A stretch of DNA of 64,000 nt from Aplectana chamaeleonis (taxonomy: Eukaryota; Nematoda; Chromadorea; Rhabditida; Cosmocercidae). A program made the translations under genes and the position numbers. Below are positions 1 through 8,200 of the stretch, in pieces. The DNA is taken from positions 1-64,000 of the forward strand of contig JAPDOI010000870.1 in NCBI GenBank assembly GCA_029168955.1. The letters are read 5' to 3'. The notes under the pieces were generated by a model. It was not told the origin of the DNA and ran no database searches. It saw only the letters and a list, made by a program, of their open reading frames with translations. The number at the start of each line of letters is the position of its first letter. The first letter of the stretch is position 1.

Positions 1-939
1 GCGCCGTACGCGATGAGACGGTGTGCGGGACTTAAGTGGGAGTGCGCCGGATGCCGTATAAAGTGTGCGGGATCCATGCGGGAGAACGCCGGACCCCGTA
101 GAAAGTGTGCAGGGCAAAAGTGAGAGTGCGCCGGACGCGGTGAGAAAGCGCGAGCGGGACCCAGAGTGGGAGTCGCGCTGAACGCCGTAGAAGTGTGCGG
201 TGGCGAGCCCAAGTGGGAGTGCGCAGGACGCCGTGGGAAAGTGTGCGGGACCCAGAAGTGCGGGAGTCCGCCGGACATGCCGTAGAAAGTGTGCGGGACC
301 CGAGTGGGAGAGCGCCGTACGCCATGAACGGTGTGCAGGACCCACATGGTGAGTGCGCCGGACGCCGTAATAAGATGTGCCGGACCCGAGTAGCAAGAGT
401 GCGTCGGACGTCATAGAAAGTGAATGCCACGGGACCCAAGTGCGGAGAGCGCCGGACCCCCGTAGAAAGTGCGTGCGGTACACAAGTGGAGATTGCGCTG
501 AACGCCGGTAGGAGCAGTGTGCGGCGCCTCAGGGCAGGAGTGCGCAGGACGCCGTGGAGAAAGTTATTGCGGGACCTAAGTGGGGAGAGCGCCGGATGTC
601 ATAGAAAGAGTGCGGGACCCAGAAGTGGGGTACGCAGGGCGCGGGCGCCATGAACGGTGTGCAGGACCCGATTGAGCGCTGCGGACGTCATGAAGAGGTA
701 ACATTCAAGTGGGAGAGCGCCGGATGTCATAGAAGGTGTGCGGGATCCAAACGGGAGTGCGCAAAGCGCCATAGACAGTGTGCGGGACCCAAGTGGAAGT
801 GCGCCGGACGCCGTATAAAGTGTGCGGGACCCGAGTGGGAGAGCGCCGTACGCCATAGACAGTGTGCGGGACCCACATGGGAGTGCGCCGGACGCCGTAT
901 AAAGTGTGCGGGACCCGAGTAAGAGTGCGTCGGACGTCA
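1..939. repeat. 42-bp satellite, left segment, indel-rich
   Basis: This stretch is a tandem array of the same 42-bp unit as the main array: blocks reading GTGTGCGGGACCC, then AAGTGGGAG, then GCGCCGGACGCC, then GTAGAAA recur throughout. The order of unit variants from about 430 to 939 matches 2906-3364, including CGGTACACAAG, GGCGCC(C/T), GATGTCATAG, GATCCAAACGGG and GTATAAAG. Unlike the rest of the window, many units carry 1-6 bp insertions, for example near 255-290, 380-400, 425-530 and 690-710. That breaks the 42-bp phase and resembles unpolished long-read sequence. No gene is supported here. Confidence 0.93.
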
Positions 940-941
940 TA
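940..941. other. TA target-site duplication, copy 1
   Basis: A TA precedes the left terminus CTCAGAAAAAT, and a second TA follows the right terminus at 2904-2905. Removing the element and one TA restores the normal satellite junction GACGTCATAGAAAG. A two-base TA duplication is typical of Tc1/mariner-like and Stowaway-like elements, but it does not by itself fix the superfamily. Confidence 0.85.
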
Positions 942-971
942 CTCAGAAAAATGAAAACAAGTTACTTGTAA
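942..971. repeat. Left terminal inverted repeat, copy 1
   Basis: The repeat starts CTCAGAAAAATG and ends AGTTACTTGTAA. It pairs with 2874-2903 over 30 bp with a single mismatch (G here, A at the equivalent right-end base). Confidence 0.87.
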
Positions 972-1197
972 CATAAAAGGCCGAAAACAAGTTAAGTGTA
1001 ACATATCTGAGCCGATGTAAGTTACTTGCGACTTATCTCAGGTCATTTTAAGTTACATGTAACATATCGGCGGGATACCCCTGAGTGCGGTGGCGCCTCC
1101 GATATATTACATGTAACTTAAATGACTTGAGATAAGTCACAAGTAACTTACATCAACTTAGATATGTTACAAGTAACTTTGTTCTCGATTTACTGAG
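942..1197. repeat. Terminal palindromic module A, copy 1
   Basis: This 256-bp block is itself a near-palindrome. The arm from CTCAGAAAAAT to ACATATCGG (about 942-1070) is repeated inverted from CCGATATATTAC to TTACTGAG (about 1099-1197), around a GC-rich centre near 1071-1098. The right arm lacks a segment equivalent to about 20 bp of the left arm. It could extrude as a hairpin or cruciform. It is also related, inverted, to the module at 2366-2633. Confidence 0.8.
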
Positions 1198-1374
1198 AAG
1201 GATCCTGCGTGCAGTGCGCATCCGTTATGTTGCATGTAACTTAAATGGCACAATATAAGTCATAAGTAACTTAAATTGGCCAAAAAGATATTTCAAGCTG
1301 TTGATGTATGACGCACTCAGGTCAGGCTTACGACTGGCGTTGTTGTTGATTCAATTACCCAAGTTTGGAAGGCT

Positions 1375-1646
1375 ACTTCTCAGAAAAATCAAAACAAGTT
1401 ACCCATTGTTATTTAAAATGTAACTGACTTGAATAAGTCTCATGAGTAGCTTACATTTTATATTACATGTAACATACATTTATATTACATGTAACTTAAA
1501 TTTATATTGGATGTAGGTTACGCTCATGTTAAGCATATGACTTACGTTTATATTCTCACTATGGGTGGCCATCACATGACGCAGACAACTTTTTGCGACA
1601 CAGAGGGCGCGGCGTCTCCAGATTACACTAAGCAAAAATGCTGTGC
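1375..1646. repeat. Long inverted-repeat arm D, copy 1
   Basis: The arm begins with an internal terminus-like motif, CTCAGAAAAATC at about 1379, and runs to TGCTGTGC at 1639-1646. It is the inverted partner of 2650-2905. The GC-rich inner part (TCACTATGG, GGTGGCCATCAC, ACAGAGGGCGC) is shared by both arms, so the pairing goes well beyond simple AT-rich similarity. Confidence 0.8.
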
Positions 1647-1840
1647 AGGGCTTTCACTGCGCTGATGTGGGGTCAAGTGCACATCAAACCTGGGCAAAAA
1701 ATCAACAGCAACGCCAGTCATAAGCTGACTCCGCGAGTACATCCGTACATCCCCCTTGGAAACATCTTTCTCGGCCGATTTAAGTTACTTTACGATAATG
1801 TGCCATTACTAAAGAGCAGCATACACGCCTGCGCCAAAAA

Positions 1841-2293
1841 TGATATCAATTTTATGGAATGAATCAAAGAAAATCACAAACTGCTAATATTCAGAGAATA
1901 ACGAAAAAACCGGAAAAAATCAATTGAAAGCTGAAGATATAACGGTTCGTTCTATATTGGCCCAGAAGTGGACGAGTTTTACCGCATTGGCTGAAATAGC
2001 GGAGCTAGCGACAAAATTCGGTGGGATAATCGGCGCTAATGTACTCGTAAAGGCTCTTTTTCTAGAACTCTTACAATCTTAGAAGCGTAAAAAATGAGAG
2101 AAAATGACCGTAATCGAGCATTGTTTTATCTGTATTGAAAGGAGCGGAGTATTATCAGTGGGCGGGGAAGGATGATTTTTTGACTCAATACGGCTCAAAT
2201 ACGGGCACTTTAACCTCGTTTTCAACTCTTCCAATCTTCGTGAGGGCTCTTCTAGGACTCATACGATCCCACCTATGTAGTTATCTCAACAAC
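1841..2293. other. Element core, copy 1, non-coding
   Basis: This is the central part between the inverted-repeat modules. It shows no long reading frame and no recognisable RNA gene. It holds a diverged direct repeat (about 2044-2080 and 2236-2270, both containing GGCTCT, CTAG and ACTC) and a GC box-like GTGGGCGGGG near 2159. The longest open frames, 60-75 codons, are not maintained in copy 2. Confidence 0.7.
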
Positions 2294-2365
2294 TTTTTGA
2301 GCGTGTATGCTGCCTTTTAAGTTACATGCGAAGTACGTCGGAGGCGCACTGCACGCAGTGTTCTA

Positions 2366-2633
2366 TCAGAAAACGAAAACAAGTTAATTGTAACATATCT
2401 GAAAGCCGATGTGTGAGTTACTTGCCGACTTATCTCCAGATCATTTAGGATACATGTAACATATCAGAGGCGGACCACACGCGGTATCCCGCCGATAGGT
2501 TACATGTAAGTTACATGACATGAGACAAGTCGCAAGTAAACTTACATCAGCTCGCAGATATGCTTACAAGTAACTTGTTTTCGGCCTTTTATGTTGCAAG
2601 TAACTTGTTTTCAATTTTCTGAGTTGACGCCAC
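2366..2633. repeat. Internal palindromic module A', copy 1
   Basis: This near-palindromic block of about 268 bp runs from TCAGAAAACGAAAAC to GTTTTCAATTTTCTGAG. Its outer right half is the inverted counterpart of the element's left end, 942-1078. It stops 270 bp short of the right terminus, so it is internal and not terminal. Confidence 0.78.
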
Positions 2634-2649
2634 ACCATCAGGAATCCTA

Positions 2650-2905
2650 GCACAGCATTTTTGTGTAGTGTGGTCTGGGACCACCGCGCCCCTCTGCGTC
2701 GCGTGTCGTCTGCACGTCACGTGATGGCCATCCATAGTGGTCAAATGTAGGTGACATGTAACAAAAGTGTAACTTACGCGTAAAAATATATTTAAGTTAC
2801 ATGTAATATAAATGTATGTTACATGTAATATAAATGTAAGTTACTTGAGACATTCAAGTAAGTTACATTTATATTACAAGTAACTTGTTTTTATTTTTCT
2901 GAGTA
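2650..2905. repeat. Right terminal arm D', copy 1
   Basis: This 256-bp arm runs from GCACAGCA through a CACGTG E-box (2718-2723) and repeated ACATGTAATATAAATGTA blocks to the right terminus. It is the inverted partner of 1375-1646. The outermost 30 bp are the terminal inverted repeat. Confidence 0.8.
2874..2903. repeat. Right terminal inverted repeat, copy 1
   Basis: The repeat ends TTATTTTTCTGAG and is followed by TA at 2904-2905. It is the inverse of 942-971 with one mismatch. Confidence 0.87.
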
Positions 2906-3364
2906 GAAAGTGTGCGAGACCCAAGTGGGAGAGCGCCGGACCCCGTAGAAAGTGTGCGGTACACAAGTGGGAGTGCGTTGAACACCGTAGGAAGTGTGCG
3001 GCGCCCAAGTAGGAGTGCGCAGGACGCCGTAGAAAGTGTGCGGGACCTAAGTGGGAGAGCGCCGGATGTCATAGAAAGTGTGCGGGACCCAAGTGGGAGT
3101 GCGCAGGGCGCCATAGACAGTGTGCGGACCCAAGTGGGAGAGCGCCGGATGTCATAGAAAGTGTGCGGGATCCAAACGGGAGTGCGCAGAACGCCATGAC
3201 CGGTGTGCGGGACCCAAGTGGAAGTGCGCCGGACGCCGTATAAAGTGTGCGGGACCCATGCGGGAGAGCGCCGGACCCCGTAGAAAGTGTGCGAGACCCA
3301 CATGGGAGTGCGCCGGACGCCGTATAAAGTGTGCGGGACCCGAGTAAGAGTGCGTCGGACGTCA
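2906..3364. repeat. 42-bp satellite between the two element copies
   Basis: Eleven satellite units, one of them lacking a base near 3127, separate the two insertions. The first units (CGAGACCC, ACCCCGTAG, CGGTACACAAG, GCGTTGAACACCG) match the sequence at about 52,746-52,830, and their general order matches 5276-5480 downstream of copy 2. The last units (CCACATGGGAG, GTATAAAG, GAGTAAGAGTGCGTCGG) match the flank left of copy 1. This interval is therefore the right flank of one insertion joined to the left flank of the next. Confidence 0.9.
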
Positions 3365-3366
3365 TA
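3365..3366. other. TA target-site duplication, copy 2
   Basis: A TA precedes CTCAGAAAAAT here, and the partner TA is at 5274-5275. The equivalent unoccupied satellite site is TA at 5904-5905, exactly 630 bp after the right-hand TA. Confidence 0.87.
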
Positions 3367-3396
3367 CTCAGAAAAATGAAAACAAGTTACTTGTAA
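3367..3396. repeat. Left terminal inverted repeat, copy 2
   Basis: This is identical to the copy 1 left terminus over the 30 bp and pairs with 5244-5273 with one mismatch. Confidence 0.9.
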
Positions 3397-3615
3397 CATA
3401 AAAGGCCGAAAACAAGTTACGTGTAACATATCTGAGCCGATGTAAGTTACTTGCGACTTATCTCAGGTCATTTAAGTTACATGTAACATATCGGCGGGAT
3501 ACTGAGTGCGGTGCGCCTCCGATATGTTACATGTAACTTAAATGACTTGAGATAAGTCGCAAGTAACTTACATCAGCTTAGATATGTTACAAGTAACTTG
3601 TTCTCGATTTCTGAG
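3367..3615. repeat. Terminal palindromic module A, copy 2
   Basis: This is a near-palindrome of about 249 bp. The left arm (to about 3495) contains AAGTTACTTGCGACTTATCT, and the right arm (about 3519-3615) contains its inverse and ends CTGAG. The GC-rich loop at 3495-3518 includes GGCGGGATACTGAGTGCGG. The right arm lacks the GGCCGAAAACAAG segment present on the left. Confidence 0.85.
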
Positions 3616-3698
3616 AGGATCCTGCGTGCAGTGCGCATCCGTTATGTTGCATGTAACTTAAATGGCACAATATAAGTCGCAAGTAACTTAAATTGGCC
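3611..3698. repeat. Inverted-repeat arm B, copy 2
   Basis: The first part (CTGCGTGCAGTGCGCATCCG) is the inverse of CGGAGGCGCACTGCACGCAG in 4696-4748. The second part (AATGGCACAATATAAGTCGC) is the inverse of 4172-4211. One left arm is therefore split into two separated partners on the right, with the core lying between them. Confidence 0.72.
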
Positions 3699-3792
3699 AA
3701 AAAGATATTTCCAAGGTTGATGTATGACGCACTCGCGGGGTCAGGCTTACGACTGGCGTTGTTGTTGATTCAATTACCCAAGTTTGAGCTAC

Positions 3793-4048
3793 TTCTCCAG
3801 AAAAATCAAAACAAGTTACTTGTTATTTAAATGTAACTGACTTGAATGTCTCAAGTAGCTTACATTTATATTACATGTAACATACATTTATATTACATGT
3901 AACTTAAATTTATATTGGATGTAGGTTACGCTCATGTTACATATGACTTACGTTTATATTCTCACTATGGGTGGCCATCACGTGACGCGGACAACACGCG
4001 ACACAGAGGGCGCGTCTCAGATCACACACTAAGCAAAAAATGCTGTGC
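3793..4048. repeat. Long inverted-repeat arm D, copy 2
   Basis: The arm begins with a terminus-like CTCCAGAAAAATC and ends TGCTGTGC. It pairs inverted with 5020-5275 along its whole 256 bp, including the CACGTG E-box at 3979-3984 (partner 5085-5090) and AGAGGGCGCG. It lies 428 bp inside the left end. Confidence 0.83.
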
Positions 4049-4233
4049 GGGGCTTTCACTGCTGATGTGGGGTCAAGTACATCAAACCTGGGCAAAAAAA
4101 TCAACAGCAACGCCAGTCGCCAAGCTGACTCCGCGAGTACATCGTACATCCCCCTTGGAAACATCTTCTCGGCCGATTTAAGTTACTTGCGACTTATATT
4201 GTGCCATTTAAAGGCAGCATACACGCTCAAAAA

Positions 4234-4673
4234 TGATATCAATTTTATGGAATGAATCGAAAATCTGAAGCTGCTAATATTCAGAGATAACGAAAAAAAC
4301 CGGAAAAAATCAATTGAAATGAAGATATAACGGTTCGTTCTATATTGGCCCAGAAGTGGACGAGTTTTACCGCATTGGCTGAAATAGCGGAGCTAGCGAC
4401 AAATTCGGTGGGATAACGACGCTAATGTACTCGTAAGGCTCTTTCTAGAACTCTTACAATCTTAGAAGCGTAAAAAATGAGAGAAAATGACCGTAATCGA
4501 GCATTGAACATCTGTATTGAGGGGCGGAGCCCGTATCGGTGGGCGGGGAAAGGATGATTTTTTGACTCAATACGGCTCAAATACGGGCACTTTAACTCGT
4601 TTTCAACTCTTCCAACTTCGTGAGGGCTCTTCTAGGACTCATACGATCCCACTAATGTAGTTATCTCAACAAC
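4234..4673. other. Element core, copy 2, non-coding
   Basis: The core is bounded by the inverted pair GGCAGCATACACGCTCAAAAA (4213-4233; partner 4674-4695). It contains a diverged direct repeat (about 4430-4465 and 4617-4650), an inverted pair GCCCGTAT/ATACGGGC (4529-4536 and 4581-4588), GC box-like GGGGCGG (4521-4527) and GTGGGCGGGG (4539-4548), and TGACTCA (4563-4569). No coding frame or RNA gene is recognisable. A role as regulatory cargo is only a possibility. Confidence 0.65.
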
Positions 4674-4743
4674 TTTTTTGAGCGTGTATGCTGCCTTTAA
4701 GTTACATGTAAATTATCGGAGGCGCACTGCACGCAGTGTTCTA

Positions 4744-4991
4744 TCAGAAAACGAAAACAAGTTAATTGTAACATATCTGAGCCGATGTGAGTTACTTGCG
4801 ACTTATCTCAGATCATTTGAGATACATGTAACATATCAGAGGCGGACCACACGCAGTATCCCGCCGATAGGTTACATGTAAGTTACATGACATGAGACAA
4901 GTCGCAAGTAACTTACATCAGCTCAGATATGTTACAAGTAACTTGTTTTCGGCCTTTTATGTTGCAAGTAACTTGTTTTCAATTTTCTGAG
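4744..4991. repeat. Internal palindromic module A', copy 2
   Basis: This is a near-palindrome of about 248 bp with a GC-rich loop (GGCGGACCACACGCAGTATC, about 4841-4860). The segment 4855-4991 is the inverse of the left terminus 3367-3503, including GGCCTTTTATGTT and TTTTCTGAG. Confidence 0.83.
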
Positions 4992-5019
4992 TTGACGCCA
5001 CACCATCAGGGGAATCCTA

Positions 5020-5275
5020 GCACAGCATTTTTTGTGTAGTGTGTGGTCTGGGACCGCGCCCTCTGCGTCGCGTGTCGTCTGCGTCACGTGATGGCCATCC
5101 ATAGTGAAAATTCAAATGTAGGTGACATGTAACAAAAGTGTAACTTACATGTAAAATATATTTAAGTTACATGTAATATAAATGTATGTTACATGTAATA
5201 TAAATGTAAGTTACTTGAGACATTCAAGTAAGTTACATTTATATTACAAGTAACTTGTTTTTATTTTTCTGAGTA
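5020..5275. repeat. Right terminal arm D', copy 2
   Basis: The inverted partner of 3793-4048, ending in the right terminus and the TA. The outer half consists of AT-rich blocks alternating ACATGTAATATAAATGTA with GTTACTTGAGACATTCAAG. Confidence 0.83.
5244..5273. repeat. Right terminal inverted repeat, copy 2
   Basis: The repeat ends TTATTTTTCTGAG and is followed by the TA at 5274-5275. It is the inverse of 3367-3396. Confidence 0.9.
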
Positions 5276-8200
5276 GAAAGTGTGCGGGACCCAAGTGGGA
5301 GAGCGCCGGACCCCGTAGAAAGTGTGCGGTACACAAGTGGGAGTGCGCTGAACGCCGTAGGAAGTGTGCGGCGCCCAAGTAGGAGTGCGCAGGACGCCGT
5401 AGAAAGTGTGCGGGACCTAAGTGGGAGAGCGCCGGATGTCATAGAAAGTGTGCGGGACCCAAGTGGGAGTGCGCAGGACGCCATAGACAGTGTGCGGGAC
5501 CCAAGTGGGAGAGCGCCGGATGTCATAGAAAGTGTGCGGGACCCAAGTGGGAGTGCGCAGGACGCCATAGACAGTGTGCGGGACCCAAGTGGGAGTGCGC
5601 AGGACGCCGTAGAAAGTGTGCGGGACCTAAGTGGGAGAGCGCCGGATGTCATAGAAAGTGTGCGGGACCCAAGTGGGAGTGCGCTGAACGCCGTAGGAAG
5701 TGTGCGGCGCCCAAGTAGGAGTGCGCAGGACGCCGTAGAAAGTGTGCGGGACCCAAGTGGGAGTCCGCCGGACGCCGTAGAAAGTGTGCGGGACCCGAGT
5801 GGGAGAGCGCCGTACGCCATAGACAGCGTGCGGGACCCAAGTGGGAGTGCGCCGGACGCCGTATAAAGTGTGCGGGACCCGAGTAAGAGTGCGTCGGACG
5901 TCATAGAAAGTGTGCGGGACCCAAGTGGGAGAGCGCCGGACTCCGTAGAAAGTGTGCGGTACCCAAGTGGGAGTGCGCTGAACGCCGTAGGAAGTGTGCG
6001 GCGCCCAAGTAGGAGTGCGCAGGACGCCGTAGAAAGTGTGCGGGACCTAAGTGGGAGAGCGCCGGATGTCATAGAAAGTGTGCGGGACCCGAGTGAGAGT
6101 GCGTCGGACGCCGTAGAATGTGTGCGGGACCCGAGTGGGAGAGCGCCGTACGCCATAGACAGTGTGCGGGACCCAAGTGGGAGTGCGCCGGATGCCGTAT
6201 AAAGTGTGCGGGACCCATGCGGGAGAACGCCGGACCCCGTAGAAAGTGTGCGAGACCCAAGTAAGAGTGCGCCGGACGCCGTAGAAAGCGAGCGGGACCC
6301 AAGTGCGAGTGCGCTGAACGCCGTAGGAAGTGTGCGGCGCCCAAGCAGGAGTGCGCAGGACGCCGTAGAAAGTGTGCGGGACCCAAGTGGGAGTCCGCCG
6401 GACGCCGTAGAAAGTGTGCGGGACCCGAGTGGGAGAGCGCCGTACGCCATAGACAGTGTGCGGGACCCAAGTGGGAGAGCGCCGGATGTCATAGAAAGTG
6501 TGCGGGACCCAAGTGGGAGAGCGCCGGATGTCAGAGAAAGTGTGCGGGACCCAAGTGGGAGAGCGCCGGACTCCGTAGAAAGTGTGCGGTACCCAAGTGG
6601 GAGTGCGCTGAACGCCGTAGGAAGTGTGCGGCGCCCAAGTAGGAGTGCGCAGGACGCCGTAGAAAGTGTGCGGGACCTAAGTGGGAGAGCGCCGGATGTC
6701 ATAGAAAGTGTGCGGGACCCAAGTGGGAGTGCGCAGGACGCCGTAGAAAGTGTGCGGGACCCAAGTGGGAGAGCGCCGGATGTCATAGAAAGTGTGCGAG
6801 ACCCAAGTGAGAGTGCGCCGGACGCCGTAGAAAGCGAGCGGAACCCAAGTGGGAGTGCGCAGGACGCCATAGACAGTGTGCGGGACCCAAGTGGGAGTGC
6901 GCCGGACGCCGTATAAAGTGTGCGGGACCCGAGTGGGAGTGCGCTGAACGCCGTAGGAAGTGTGCGGCGCCCAAGTAGGAGTGCGCAGGACGCCGTAGAA
7001 AGTGTGCGGGACCCAAGTGGGAGTGCGCCGGACGCCATAGACAGTGTGCGGGACCCGAGTGGGAGAGCGCCGTACGCCATAGACAGTGTGCGGGACCCAC
7101 ATGGGAGTGCGCCGGACGCCGTAGAAAGCGAGCGGAACCGAAGTGGGGGTGCGCCCGACGCCGTAGAAAGTGTGCGGGACCTAAGTGGGAGAGCGCCGGA
7201 CGCCGTAGAAAGTGTGCGGTACCCAAGTGGGAGTGCGCTGAACGCCGTAGGAAGTGTGCGGCGCCCAAGTAGGGGTGCGCCCGACGCCGTAGAAAGTGTG
7301 CGGGACCCATGTGGGAGAGCGCCGGACGCCGTAAAAAGCGAGCGGGACCCAAGTGGGAGTGCGCTGAACGCCGTAGGAAGTGTGCGGGACCCAAGTGGGA
7401 GTCCGCCGGACGCCGTAGAAAGTGTGCGGGACCCAAGTGGGAGTCCGCCGGACGCCGTAGAAAGTGTGCGGGACCCGAGTGGGAGAGCGCCCGACGCCGT
7501 AGAAAGTGTGCGGGACCCATGTGGGAGAGCGCCGGACGCCGTAAAAAGCGAGCGGGACCCAAGTGGGAGTGCGCTGAACGCCGTAGGAAGTGTGCGGCGC
7601 CCAAGCAGGAGTGCGCAGGACGCCGTAGAAAGTGTGCGGGACCCAAGTGGGAGTCCGCCGGACGCCGTAGAAAGTGTGCGGGACCCGAGTGGGAGAGCGC
7701 CGTACGCCATAGACAGTGTGCGGGACCCAAGTGGGAGTGCGCAGGACGCCGTAGAAAGTGTGCGGGACCCAAGTGGGAGAGCGCCGGATGTCATAGAAAG
7801 TGTGCGGGACCCAAGTGGGAGAGCGCCGGATGTCAGAGAAAGTGTGCGGGACTCAAGTGGGAGTGCGCAGGACGCCATAGACAGTGTGCGGGACCCAAGT
7901 GGGAGTGCGCCGGACGCCGTAGAAAGTGTGCGGGACCCAAGTGGGAGAGCGCCGGATGTCATAGAAAGTGTGCGGGACCCAAGTGGGGGTGCGCCCGACG
8001 CCGTAGAAAGTGTGCGGGACCCAAGTGGAAGAGCGCCGTACGCCATAGACAGTGTGCGGGACCCAAGTGGAAGAGCGCCGTACGCCATAGACAGTGTGCG
8101 GGACCCAAGTGGAAGAGCGCCGTACGCCATAGACAGTGTGCGAGACCGAAGTGAAAGTGCGCCGGACGCCGTAGAAAGCGAGCGGGACCCAAGTGGGAGT

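Larger units (their letters stand above)
942..2903. mobile_element. Non-autonomous inverted-repeat DNA element, copy 1
   Basis: This is an AT-rich insert of about 1.96 kb inside the satellite, with 30-bp terminal inverted repeats (one mismatch) and a flanking TA duplication. It contains many variants of the near-palindrome GTTACATGTAAC, several long inverted-repeat modules, and no reading frame longer than about 75 codons. No transposase motif can be seen, so movement would need enzyme supplied elsewhere. It is colinear with copy 2 but about 55 bp longer through scattered 1-6 bp insertions (for example near 1079-1095, 1190-1200 and 1368-1380). That is more likely sequence noise or decay than separate evolution. 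The family is not recognised. A Tc1/mariner-related MITE or a foldback-type element are the main alternatives. Confidence 0.87.
3367..5273. mobile_element. Non-autonomous inverted-repeat DNA element, copy 2
   Basis: This copy is 1,907 bp and cleaner than copy 1, so it is the better reference. It has 30-bp terminal inverted repeats and a TA duplication. The modules, in order, are: palindrome A (3367-3615), short arm B (about 3611-3698), spacer, long arm D (3793-4048), inverted B segments (4172-4233 and 4674-4748), core (4234-4673), palindrome A' (4744-4991) and long arm D' (5020-5275). The longest open frame is 88 codons and nothing resembles a transposase, so it is non-autonomous. Its base composition (AT-rich, built from GTTAC/GTAAC palindromes) contrasts sharply with the satellite. 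Confidence 0.9.

Noticed and set aside
1638..1862. Small coding frame of 74 codons in element copy 1
   Set aside because: The equivalent part of copy 2 is split into different frames, and it overlaps inverted-repeat sequence. There is no recognisable domain.
2906..3364. A third mobile unit between the two element copies
   Set aside because: The interval is ordinary satellite that matches units elsewhere. It has no termini of its own.
3979..4020. CTCF-like site around AGAGGGCGC in the long arms
   Set aside because: The GGGCGC half fits loosely, but the upstream half of the motif does not match, so the call would rest on a short GC-rich string.
4320..4400. tRNA-derived promoter boxes in the element core (GGTTCGTTCTA)
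   Set aside because: Only a partial B-box-like match. A matching A-box upstream at the right distance and a tail expected of a SINE were not seen.
942..5273. Two independent transposition events
   Set aside because: Identical insertion base, orientation and flanking unit order make amplification of one insertion the simpler explanation.
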